Assembly: GCA_018712555.1 (NCBI GenBank)
Contig: DVGT01000016.1
Coordinates: 1-64,000, forward strand
From: Faecimorpha stercoravium
GTDB lineage: Bacteria > Bacillota > Clostridia > Lachnospirales > Bianqueaceae
Direction: 5' to 3'
Length of the DNA stretch: 64,000 nt
Every line of letters begins with the position of its first letter. Position 1 is the first letter of the stretch. The notes beneath the pieces were generated by a model. It was not told where the DNA came from, did not search any database, and was given only the letters and a program-made list of their open reading frames with translations. Positions 47,850 through 56,404 of the stretch are shown here, one piece after another. The translations under genes were made by a program, and so were the position numbers.

Positions 47850-48734
47850 ATGGATAAGCAATCGCAAAACATCGATTTTCAGGAAGTACAGAAAGCAGGA
47901 GAACATCGCAAAACCCTCTCCAAAGTGATCATCTACTTTTTTCTGACTCTCTGGGCCCTCATCGTCCTGTTTCCTTTTTATTGGATGGTCCTGACTTCGT
48001 TCAAGAGCTATGCTTCCTATAATGCCGAGGTCGTCCCCACCTTCTTCACCCTGTCCCCCACCTGGGAGAACTATGTGAATGCCTTTACCACGGTTCCCCT
48101 GGGACGCTACCTTCTCAATACACTGATCTTCACACTGGCTACGACCGCGATCATGATTGTTGTGATTACGCTGGCGGCTTATGCCTTTGCCAGACTCAGT
48201 TTTCGCGGAAAGAACGCACTATTCACGCTGTTTCTTTCTCTGATGATGATTCCCACGGAATTGGTCATGATTACCAACTTCGCCACGATCACCAATCTGG
48301 AGCTGCGCAATACGTTCTGGGGGCTGATCCTTCCCTCCGTCACGAGCGTCTTCTATATCTACCTGCTCAAAGAGAACTTCGAGCAGGTGCCGGATGAACT
48401 CTATTACGCAGCGAAAGTCGATGCCACTTCGGATCTGAAGTATCTGTGGAAGGTGATGATTCCCATCTGTCGTCCTACGCTCATCACGATCATCATTCTG
48501 AAGATCATCGAATGCTGGAACTCCTATGTGTGGCCGCGCCTGATCACCGATGACCCGACCATGTATCTGGTTTCCAATGGGATTCAGGAGATTCGGGAAA
48601 ACGGCTTTGGCCGGGAAAATATTCCTGCCATGATGGCCGCGGTGGTGGTCATCTCGGTTCCTCTGATTATCCTGTTCCTAATCTTCCGCAAGAAAATCAT
48701 GTCCGGTGTATCGAGAGGAGGGACCAAGGGATGA
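47850..48734 (+). CDS. Sugar ABC transporter permease (MalG/UgpE type)
   Basis: The 294-residue protein has six membrane helices and the EAA loop DELYYAAKVDATSDLKYLWKV. The N-terminus has the LFPFYWMVLTSFKS motif. A ribosome-binding site AAGGAGG precedes it. It overlaps the binding-protein gene by 4 bp. Confidence 0.93.
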   Translation: MDKQSQNIDFQEVQKAGEHRKTLSKVIIYFFLTLWALIVLFPFYWMVLTSFKSYASYNAEVVPTFFTLSPTWENYVNAFTTVPLGRYLLNTLIFTLATTAIMIVVITLAAYAFARLSFRGKNALFTLFLSLMMIPTELVMITNFATITNLELRNTFWGLILPSVTSVFYIYLLKENFEQVPDELYYAAKVDATSDLKYLWKVMIPICRPTLITIIILKIIECWNSYVWPRLITDDPTMYLVSNGIQEIRENGFGRENIPAMMAAVVVISVPLIILFLIFRKKIMSGVSRGGTKG

Positions 48735-50330
48735 GAAAGTATATCTCCTGTATACTCTGCTTCCTGCTTCTGACGCTGTGTCTTTCCGGCTGTCATGGCA
48801 ATACACAGGATCTGTCGGCCTTTGAAGTGCCCGAAACCTTCGACACTTCGCGCCAGTATGAGATCACCTTCTGGGCCAAAAATGACACGAACGCCACACA
48901 GACCACCATTTACAAAGAGGCCATCGAGAACTTCGAAAGCCTGTATCCAAATATCACCGTCACACTCAAACTGTACACGGACTATGGCGATATCTATAAT
49001 GATGTCATCACGAATATTTCCACCGGTACCACCCCGAATGTATGTATCACCTATCCGGATCACATCGCCACCTATATGACCGGCGATAATACCGTAGTGC
49101 CCCTGGATACGCTGTTTACGGATGAAACCTATGGTTTGGGCGGCAGCGAGCTGCTATTCGACTCGCCGACTGTAGACGAAATCATCCCGCAGTTCCTTGC
49201 GGAATGTCAGATTGGCGGTCAGTATTATGCCGTTCCCTTCATGCGTTCCACAGAGGCCTGTTACATCAACAAGACCTATGTGGAAGCGCTGGGCTATACA
49301 TTACCAGAAACACTGACCTGGGATTTCATCTGGGAAGTCTCTGAAGCGGCCCATGGCTCAGGATGCCGACGGCAATTTCCTGGTCAACGGACAATCCGTA
49401 ATGATTCCTTTCATCTATAAGTCTACGGATAACATGATGATCCAGATGCTGCGGCAGCTGGACGCGGGATATTCCACCGACAATGGAGAGATTCTTCTCT
49501 TTAATGACACGACGAAGGAGCTCCTGTATACCATCGCGGAACACGCCGGAACAAGGGCTTTCTCTACTTTCAAGATCTCCAGTTATCCCGCGAATTTTCT
49601 CAATGCCGGACAATGTATCTTTGCCATTGATTCTACTGCGGGCGCCACCTGGATGGGTACGGATGCGCCTCTCACCGATATCTCGGAAGAATCCCTGGTC
49701 GATTTTGAAATCGAAGTCATGCCGATCCCTCAGTTTGACACGGAACATCCACAGATGATCTCGCAAGGGCCGTCGATCTGTATCTTTAACAAAGATGACC
49801 CCCAGGAAGTCCTGGCTTCCTGGCTCTTCACGCAGTATCTTCTGACGAACGATGTGCAGATTGCGTATTCCGAGACCGAAGGTTACGTGCCTGTCACTTC
49901 GAAGGCTCAAAACTCCGAAACCTACCAGGACTACCTGTCCCGGGCCGGCGAGGATAATAACCAATATTACGACGTGAAGATCCAGGCTTCCCAGCTTCTT
50001 CTCGATCATATGGACGATACCTTTGTCACTCCGGTCTTCAACGGTTCCACATCTCTGCGTAATGCCGCCGGAGAGCTGATCGAATCTGTCACGAAGTCCA
50101 TGCGGCGCAGCGAGACCGTGGATGACGCCTATATAGCCGCGCTATTCGATGAAGTTTCTTCCTTATATCATCTGGATCAGGCCGAGGGGCTTGCATCCGG
50201 CAAGGCGGATCTGGGGCCTCTGCCGCAGACTGCCATCATTCTTCTGAGTGCCCTCGCTGCAGTTTGGGTATTGATCATCCTGTATGTTCTATGGCAATGG
50301 AAGAAATCGCGCCGGAAAAAGAACGCATAA
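48731..50330 (+). pseudogene. Sugar-binding lipoprotein of the ABC importer, interrupted by a +1 frameshift
   Basis: The gene starts as a lipoprotein (lipobox CLSGC) of the extracellular solute-binding family 1, with ITFWAKND near the N-terminus. The frame breaks at a CCC run at 49350-49352. The rest continues without loss in another frame from about 49353 (MAQDADGNF), so one extra C would explain it. Restored, the protein has about 532 residues. It ends in a membrane helix (TAIILLSALAAVWVLIILYV) and a basic tail, unusual for a protein already anchored by lipid. It is the last gene of the importer operon. Confidence 0.8.
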
Positions 50331-50344
50331 CTTCTTAAAAAAAC

Positions 50345-50373
50345 TTGATTTCCCAGGCTCTCTGTTCTATAAT
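50345..50373 (+). promoter_or_regulatory. Promoter of the OB-fold lipoprotein gene
   Basis: TTGATT and TATAAT are separated by 17 bp. A CGTTGCG/CGCAACG hairpin at 50379-50397 would sit at the very 5' end of the mRNA and could stabilise it. Confidence 0.8.
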
Positions 50374-50424
50374 AGATGCGTTGCGGAAAACGCAACGAGA
50401 ATTTATTAGGAGGAGAACAAAAAG

Positions 50425-51327
50425 ATGAGAAAAGTAATATCATTGCTGCTTGTCACGCTGATGGTATTCGCAATGGTTGCCTGTTCCAGCGATACAGGAA
50501 ACAGCTCTACAGCGCAGAACAGTTCTGCGGCGCAGGATAGCTCTGTAGCCGAAGAAAGTTCCGCGGCTGAAGAGAGCGCAGCCGAAGAGAGTTCTGTCGC
50601 AGACGAGAGCTCCGCGGCCGAGGACAGTTCCGCAGCCGAAGAGAGTTCCGCGGCCGATGCACAGGCGGAAGTGATGAGCTATGAGGAGTATGTAGCAGCT
50701 GAGTTGGACAGCGAAGTCTGTGTAGAGACATACGTACAGGCTAAGCAGTCCTATTATGCAGAGCAGCAAACCGCTACCCTGTATACGCAGGATGAGGATG
50801 GCGCTTACTTTGTCTATGACGCTTCCATTTCTCAGGAAGATTATGACAAGCTGGAGCCCGGTACTAAGATTCGTGTCACCGGTTATAAGTCCGAGTGGTC
50901 CGGCGAGGTCGAAATCATTGATGGTACTGTGGAAGTATTGGACAGTGAGGATACTTTTGTTGCAGAAGCCCTCGATGTCACCGATCTTCTGGGCACCGAC
51001 GAACTGATCGATCATCAGAATCAGTTTGTATCCTTCAAGGGTCTGGAAGTAGTCGCCAGCATTGATGAAGCGAATGGCAATGCAGAGGTTCCGTTCCTGT
51101 ACAACTATAACGGTTCCGGTTCCGAAGGCGACGATCTGTACTTCAACGTATCCAAGGATGGTGAGACCTATACCTTCGTAATCGAATCCTATCTGTGCGA
51201 CAGCACGACGGAGGTATATCAGGCTGTACAGAACCTTGCGATCGGCGATGTGATCGACATGGAAGGATATCTGTACTGGTATGAAGGAGTAAACCCCCAT
51301 ATCGTTTCCGTAACACCTGCGGCATAA
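50425..51327 (+). CDS. Lipoprotein with Ser/Ala/Glu repeat linker and OB-fold-like domains
   Basis: The 300-residue product has a signal peptide with lipobox AMVAC at about 20. A low-complexity linker of repeated ESSAAE units spans about 25-75. Two related beta-rich stretches follow, one ending GTKIRVTGYKSEWSGEVEIIDG and the other GDVIDMEGYLYWYEGVNPHI, the pattern of duplicated OB-folds. It is surface-exposed and monocistronic, with its own promoter and terminator. Function is unknown. Confidence 0.75.
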   Translation: MRKVISLLLVTLMVFAMVACSSDTGNSSTAQNSSAAQDSSVAEESSAAEESAAEESSVADESSAAEDSSAAEESSAADAQAEVMSYEEYVAAELDSEVCVETYVQAKQSYYAEQQTATLYTQDEDGAYFVYDASISQEDYDKLEPGTKIRVTGYKSEWSGEVEIIDGTVEVLDSEDTFVAEALDVTDLLGTDELIDHQNQFVSFKGLEVVASIDEANGNAEVPFLYNYNGSGSEGDDLYFNVSKDGETYTFVIESYLCDSTTEVYQAVQNLAIGDVIDMEGYLYWYEGVNPHIVSVTPAA

Positions 51328-51340
51328 TCTGAAAAATTTC

Positions 51341-51393
51341 AAAAAGAGGGCGTGTTCCATCATCCGAGAGGGTGAAGGGACACGCTCTTTTTT
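51341..51393 (+). terminator. Terminator of the OB-fold lipoprotein gene
   Basis: AAAGAGGGCGTG pairs with CACGCTCTTTTTT. From here to 51562 I see no gene. Confidence 0.85.
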
Positions 51394-51562
51394 GATATCA
51401 TGGAAATAGAACATCAAACAGAATTCGACTTGAAAAAGCCAGTATGTATGTGGCTTTGCACCGAAGATGGGATGACACGCAAAATCTTTATTGAAAAAAA
51501 GAACTGCTGCTCCGGTAGATTCTTGATCTACTCTCGCAACAGTTCTTTCGTCTATATGATAA

Positions 51563-53458
51563 TTACTCCAACTCAAAAGCACCCGTATACAGCTGATAAT
51601 ACTTGCCCTTTTGCTCGATCAGCTGCTCATGCGTTCCTCGCTCGATAATGTGTCCATGCTCCAATACCATGATGACGTTGGAATTCTTGACCGTAGACAG
51701 GCGGTGTGCGATGACAAATACGGTACGTCCTTTCATCAGCGCGTCCATTCCCCGCTGTACAATTGCTTCTGTACGCGTATCAATCGAAGATGTAGCCTCG
51801 TCCAGGATCATGACCGGAGGATCTGCCACCGCCGCGCGAGCGATGGACAGAAGCTGCCGCTGTCCCTGCGACAGATTGCTGCCGTTTCCCGACAACATGG
51901 TCTTGTAGCCTTCCGGCAGACGCGTGATGAAATCGTGGGCACCGGCCAACTTGGCTGCATCCATACACTCTTCATCCGACGCATCCAGGCGGCCATAACG
52001 AATATTGTCCATGACCGTCCCTGTAAACAGATTCGTATCCTGCAGCACCATTCCCAGAGAACGCCGCAGATCGGCCTTCTTGATCTTATTGATATTGATG
52101 CCGTCGTAACGGATCTTTCCATCCTCGATATCATAAAAACGGTTAATCAGGTTTGTGATCGTGGTCTTTCCGGCGCCGGTCGCCCCCACAAAGGCCACCT
52201 TCTGTCCCGGTTCCGCATATAACGTGATATCATGCAAAACGATCTTCCCGGGATCATAACCAAAGTCTACGTCCTTCATCCGTACATCGCCAGCCAGTTT
52301 GGTATACGTCACGGTACCATCCGCCTGATGGGGATGCTTCCAGGCCCATACACCCGTCCGCTCCGTACACTCCACCAATTCTCCGTTTTCTTCCCGCGCA
52401 TTGACCAATGTGACATATCCATCATCGACTTCCGGCTCCTGATCCAACATCTCGAAGATACGCCCCGTACCGGCAAGACCCATGACGATGGAATTGACCT
52501 GGTTGGATACCTGGTTGATATTCCCCGCAAACTGCTTGGTCATGTTCAGGAACGGAACCACCACGCTGATGCTCAGCGCCATTCCCGAAATACTCAGGTT
52601 CGGCGCGCCGCTCACCAGGAGGATTCCTCCCACCAGTGCGACGATTACATACAATACGTTTCCGACATTATTCAGAATCGGCCCCAGCGTATTCGCAAAC
52701 TTATGCGCCTTCTCTGACTCTTCAAAAAGCTTATCGTTGATCCTGTCGAAATCCTTCTTGCTCTCTTCCTCATGACAGAAGACTTTCACGACCTTCTGCC
52801 CATTCATGATCTCCTCGATAAAGCCCTCTTCTTTTCCCAAGGCTACCTGCTGATAGGCGAAATGCCGTGCGGAACTGCCGCCCACCTTTCTCGTAATCAT
52901 CAGCATGATGACTACGCCAGCCAGAACGACCAACGCCATCCATACGGAGAAGTACAGCATGATGCTGAAGATCGTCAATACCGTGATGACAGAAATCAGA
53001 AGCTGCGGAAAGCTCTGCGAGATCATTTGACGCAGCGTATCAATATCATTCGTATAATGGCTCATGATATCACCATGATTGTTGCGATCAAAGTAACGAA
53101 CCGGCAGGTTCTGCATCTGACCAAACATCTTCTCACGCATCTTCATCAGAGATCCCTGCGTGATGATGGCCATCATCTGATTAAACGCGAAACCGGAAAT
53201 AAGAGACAAAACGTAGAAAAATACTAAAATCCCTACGAAGCCGAGGATTTGACTTCCTACCTGACTCCAGTCGCCGCTCTGCCAACTCTGTTCCACGAGC
53301 GCGATGACATTCTGCATGAACACCGCAGGAATCGAGCTGACAATCGCATTAAAAATAATGAAAACAATGACCAGCGGCAGCATGACCGGATAGAAGGAAA
53401 AGAGCTCCTTCATCAGACGAATCGTAATACTCTTCTTATTCTTCTGCATCTTGATCAC
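51563..53458 (-). CDS. ABC exporter subunit 2 (heterodimeric pair)
   Basis: The 631-residue half-transporter has six helices, then an insert of about 45 residues between membrane and ATPase domains (VNAREENGELVEC, WAWKHPHQADGT), common in Clostridia exporters. Walker A is FVGATGAGKTTI, signature LSQGQRQ and Walker B MILDEATSSID. The signature carries Gln where Gly is usual. It overlaps its partner gene by 23 bp, so the two form one exporter, probably for drugs or peptides. Confidence 0.92.
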   Translation of the reverse strand: MIKMQKNKKSITIRLMKELFSFYPVMLPLVIVFIIFNAIVSSIPAVFMQNVIALVEQSWQSGDWSQVGSQILGFVGILVFFYVLSLISGFAFNQMMAIITQGSLMKMREKMFGQMQNLPVRYFDRNNHGDIMSHYTNDIDTLRQMISQSFPQLLISVITVLTIFSIMLYFSVWMALVVLAGVVIMLMITRKVGGSSARHFAYQQVALGKEEGFIEEIMNGQKVVKVFCHEEESKKDFDRINDKLFEESEKAHKFANTLGPILNNVGNVLYVIVALVGGILLVSGAPNLSISGMALSISVVVPFLNMTKQFAGNINQVSNQVNSIVMGLAGTGRIFEMLDQEPEVDDGYVTLVNAREENGELVECTERTGVWAWKHPHQADGTVTYTKLAGDVRMKDVDFGYDPGKIVLHDITLYAEPGQKVAFVGATGAGKTTITNLINRFYDIEDGKIRYDGININKIKKADLRRSLGMVLQDTNLFTGTVMDNIRYGRLDASDEECMDAAKLAGAHDFITRLPEGYKTMLSGNGSNLSQGQRQLLSIARAAVADPPVMILDEATSSIDTRTEAIVQRGMDALMKGRTVFVIAHRLSTVKNSNVIMVLEHGHIIERGTHEQLIEQKGKYYQLYTGAFELE

Positions 53459-55184
53459 CTGCCTTATTCTGAGAAGTATAGACTTCCTGATAGATGGCGT
53501 TTGTCGCCATCAGCTCCTGATGGGTACCAATCGCCTGGATTCTGCCGCCATCCATGACGATGATGCGATCCGCATCCTCCACCGACGCCGTACGCTGTGC
53601 GATAATAATCTTGGTGGTCTCCGGAATATATTCCCGCATGGCCTTTCGAATCAATGCATCTGTCCGCGTATCCACCGCGCTGGTGGAATCATCCAGAATC
53701 AGGATCTTCGGCTTCTTCAGGAGCGCTCTGGCAATACACAGACGCTGCTTCTGTCCGCCAGACACGTTCGCGCCGCCCTGCTCGATATATGTATCATATT
53801 TCTTCGGAAACTGCTGGATGAATTCATCCGCCTGCGCCAATCTGCAGGCCTCCTCCAGCTCCTCGTCCGTGGCATTCAGATTACCCCAACGCAGGTTCTC
53901 CTTGATCGTACCAGAGAAGAGAATATTCTTCTGCAGCACCACGGCCACCTGGTTTCTGAGGGTCTCCACATCATACTGACGCACATCGACGCCGCCCACC
54001 TTGACCGATCCCTCCGTCGCATCATACAACCGGGAAATCAACTGAATCAGCGAGGATTTAGAAGAACCCGTCCCGCCGATGATCCCGATGGTTTCTCCAG
54101 AACGGATATGCAGATTGATATCCGCCAGCGCCATACGTTCCGCCTTTTTAGAATATTTAAAACTAACATTGTCAAAGTCGATGGACCCATCCTTTACTTC
54201 ATGGATCGGATTGTCCGGGTCTTCAATCGTGCTCTTCTCCTGCAGCACCTCCACAATACGCTGCGCCGACTCTGTCGCCATCGTGATCATGACAAACACC
54301 ATGGAGAGCATCATCAGACTGCTCAGGATCATAAAACTATAGGTCAGCAGAGAAGAAAACTGTCCCACATCCAAGTCCAGTCCCTGGGACGTAATAATCG
54401 TATAGGAACCGAAGGAAAGCACGAATACCATGACCGCATAAATACAAAACTGCATCAGCGGATTATTCAACGCCAGAATACGTTCTGCCTTTGTAAAATC
54501 GTTGCACACATCTTCCGCGGCGCGATTAAACTTCTGCTTCTCATAATCTTCTCGCACATAAGACTTGACCACGCGAATGCCCTTCACATTTTCCTGAATG
54601 GAACTGTTCAGCGCATCATATTTCTTGAATACCCGCTTAAAGAGAGGCATTGTCTTACGCGCTACCAGAAACAGGCCAACGCCCAAAAGCGGCGCGACAA
54701 TCAAGAAAATAAAAGCCATCCGTCCTCCCATGACAAATGCCATGACGAACGCAAAAATGAGCATCAACGGACTCCGGATCGCTGTACGGATAATCATCAT
54801 ATACGCGAACTGCACATTGCTCACATCCGTCGTCATTCGCGTTACCAATGACGAGGTGGAAAACTTGTCAATGTTCTCAAACGAATAGTTCTGAATCGCA
54901 TAGAACATATCCTTCCGCAGGTTTTTAGCCAGTCCGCAGGAAGCGGTCGCACAGGTGGATCCCGCTAACGCGCCGAACATCAGAGACAATCCCGCCATCA
55001 CGATCAATATCAGACCGTAGCCTACGATGACCCCAAGGTCACATCCCGCCTTGATCTGGTTCACCAGCTCTGCGATGATAAACGGGATGATACACTCCAT
55101 CACAACCTCCATAGAAACCAATATGGGAGTCGCAATCGATGTCTTTTTATACTCTCGAATACTTTTTGCCAGTTCTTTGACCAT
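53436..55184 (-). CDS. ABC exporter subunit 1 (heterodimeric pair)
   Basis: The 582-residue half-transporter has six helices and an ATPase with Walker A IIGGTGSSKSSL, signature VSGGQKQR and Walker B ILILDDSTSAVD. Asp in place of the catalytic Glu after Walker B marks the degenerate site of a heterodimeric exporter; the partner keeps Glu. It is the first gene behind a strong promoter with a palindromic operator. Confidence 0.92.
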   Translation of the reverse strand: MVKELAKSIREYKKTSIATPILVSMEVVMECIIPFIIAELVNQIKAGCDLGVIVGYGLILIVMAGLSLMFGALAGSTCATASCGLAKNLRKDMFYAIQNYSFENIDKFSTSSLVTRMTTDVSNVQFAYMMIIRTAIRSPLMLIFAFVMAFVMGGRMAFIFLIVAPLLGVGLFLVARKTMPLFKRVFKKYDALNSSIQENVKGIRVVKSYVREDYEKQKFNRAAEDVCNDFTKAERILALNNPLMQFCIYAVMVFVLSFGSYTIITSQGLDLDVGQFSSLLTYSFMILSSLMMLSMVFVMITMATESAQRIVEVLQEKSTIEDPDNPIHEVKDGSIDFDNVSFKYSKKAERMALADINLHIRSGETIGIIGGTGSSKSSLIQLISRLYDATEGSVKVGGVDVRQYDVETLRNQVAVVLQKNILFSGTIKENLRWGNLNATDEELEEACRLAQADEFIQQFPKKYDTYIEQGGANVSGGQKQRLCIARALLKKPKILILDDSTSAVDTRTDALIRKAMREYIPETTKIIIAQRTASVEDADRIIVMDGGRIQAIGTHQELMATNAIYQEVYTSQNKAGDQDAEE

Positions 55185-55222
55185 TGCACACTTCCTTCTT
55201 TCCCATTTGTCAAAAAAAAGTA

Positions 55223-55247
55223 TTTATCAAATCACCCATTTGATAAA
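55223..55247. promoter_or_regulatory. Operator-like palindrome in the exporter leader
   Basis: TTTATCAAA and TTTGATAAA form a perfect 9-bp inverted repeat around a 7-bp centre, between the promoter and the first exporter gene. It looks like a MarR- or TetR-type operator. On the minus strand a TAC then eight T follows, so a weak terminator is the alternative. Confidence 0.6.
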
Positions 55248-55266
55248 CACTACGGTAACATTCTTA

Positions 55267-55295
55267 ATTATAGTCTATCTAAATATTAATGTCAA
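55267..55295 (-). promoter_or_regulatory. Promoter of the heterodimeric exporter operon
   Basis: TTGACA and TATAAT are both perfect and separated by 17 bp on the minus strand. Confidence 0.9.
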
Positions 55296-55403
55296 GGTAC
55301 CTTTTTATTTTCCCGGCTCTTTTGCGGGAAACTGTGATAAGATACAAACAAAAAACTGGCAAAGAATGAATTTCTATGGATAATCACCGAGAGCCTTGCT
55401 GCC

Positions 55404-55484
55404 GCTGAGATTCGGAGTCTCGCACATACGCTGTCTCGTCCTGTTCTCTGCGCAGAATTTTGTACAGGGCTGCCGAATCTCAGC
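55404..55484. repeat. 12-bp inverted repeat overlapping the HD gene end
   Basis: GCTGAGATTCGG at 55404-55415 is repeated in inverted form at 55473-55484, across a 57-bp loop that contains a further TCTGCGCAGA palindrome. The right arm covers the stop codon of the HD gene. It may terminate that gene as a structured RNA. Confidence 0.5.
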
Positions 55485-56142
55485 TGAGTTTGCTTCCGTT
55501 CGCAATCAGCTTGAACTTACATCCCAATACCTCCGCCGCTCTGCGGCACATGAGCATGCGTTCCAGGAAAATCTCAAAGTAGTCGATCACGGTACACATC
55601 GTATCATCCAGTTCCATCTCCATCTGAATCGTTTTCTTCTCCCGATTTACCGTAAGATTCGCCGAAAGTACCGCATAGTTCACACGATCGTGTGCGTCAA
55701 AACTGGTGATGACATGATTCCGCACTCGGTTACGGCGCACATCCGTCTTATCCGCCAGAATCAGCGCGGCGGACACCACATCAAAAGCGGTTCCTGTCTT
55801 TTCATCATGATTCCCGATCGCTGCGGCTACCGATGCGGCATCCGCAAGCGGCATTCCCATCTCTTTCAGGATCTGGTAGGCCAGAATGGCGCCGCTGTGC
55901 GCATGATCCTCTCGATTGATACTATTCCCAATATCGTGCATGTACCCTGCAATCTTACAAAGCTCCACAGCATGCTCCTCGCACCCCAGCTCTCTGAGAA
56001 TCATCGCCGCCGTCTCCGCCACCTTGGCCGCATGTTTCTTAGAATGTTCCGTATACCCCAACTTCCCTAATACTTCGTTTCCCTTCTCAATCAGAATATT
56101 GATCTCTTCGCTATTTTTAATCTGTTTATATGTGAGTTTCAT
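55480..56142 (-). CDS. HD-domain phosphohydrolase-like protein
   Basis: The 220-residue protein has the HD metal-binding pattern: H in EHSKKHAAKV, HD in GYMHDIGNS, and later H and D in IGNHDEKTG and LADKTDVRR. Such proteins hydrolyse nucleotides or phosphodiesters. The substrate is unknown. The ATG at 56142 (MKLTYKQ) is behind GAAGGAGAT. A promoter TTGTAG-17-TATACT lies at 56176-56204. Confidence 0.85.
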   Translation of the reverse strand: MKLTYKQIKNSEEINILIEKGNEVLGKLGYTEHSKKHAAKVAETAAMILRELGCEEHAVELCKIAGYMHDIGNSINREDHAHSGAILAYQILKEMGMPLADAASVAAAIGNHDEKTGTAFDVVSAALILADKTDVRRNRVRNHVITSFDAHDRVNYAVLSANLTVNREKKTIQMEMELDDTMCTVIDYFEIFLERMLMCRRAAEVLGCKFKLIANGSKLS

Positions 56143-56175
56143 AATATCTCCTTCTCTTGATTTGGTATAATAAGC

Positions 56176-56204
56176 AGTATACTGTTTTCTCATGAAATCT
56201 ACAA
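56176..56204 (-). promoter_or_regulatory. HD-domain gene promoter
   Basis: TTGTAG and TATACT are separated by 17 bp on the minus strand. Confidence 0.65.
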
Positions 56205-56324
56205 GCCCTGTTTTGTAAAATTTTTGGATAGCATCTCTTTCCAGATCCCCCCAGTCCTTTTTCCCCGCTCTTGTGCTTTTGCACAAAATTTCATGTCTCA
56301 TTTTGGTAATTTTTACTTTCTCCC

Positions 56325-56353
56325 TTGAGTTTTTTTCTTAAATAGGATACACT
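56325..56353 (+). promoter_or_regulatory. Promoter of the MacB-like fusion gene
   Basis: TTGAGT and TACACT are separated by 17 bp, with a T-rich spacer. Confidence 0.6.
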
Positions 56354-56404
56354 ACTAAATATGGTTCCTCAAAGAACCTAACAAAAAGGGAGGAGTTTAT
56401 TGGC

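Noticed and set aside
51400..51648. Plus-strand frame of 82 codons after the lipoprotein gene
   Set aside because: No ribosome-binding site, it follows a terminator, and it runs into the antisense end of an exporter gene.
55404..55484. Insertion-sequence ends
   Set aside because: The 12-bp inverted repeats enclose only 57 bp without a coding region; an RNA structure is simpler.
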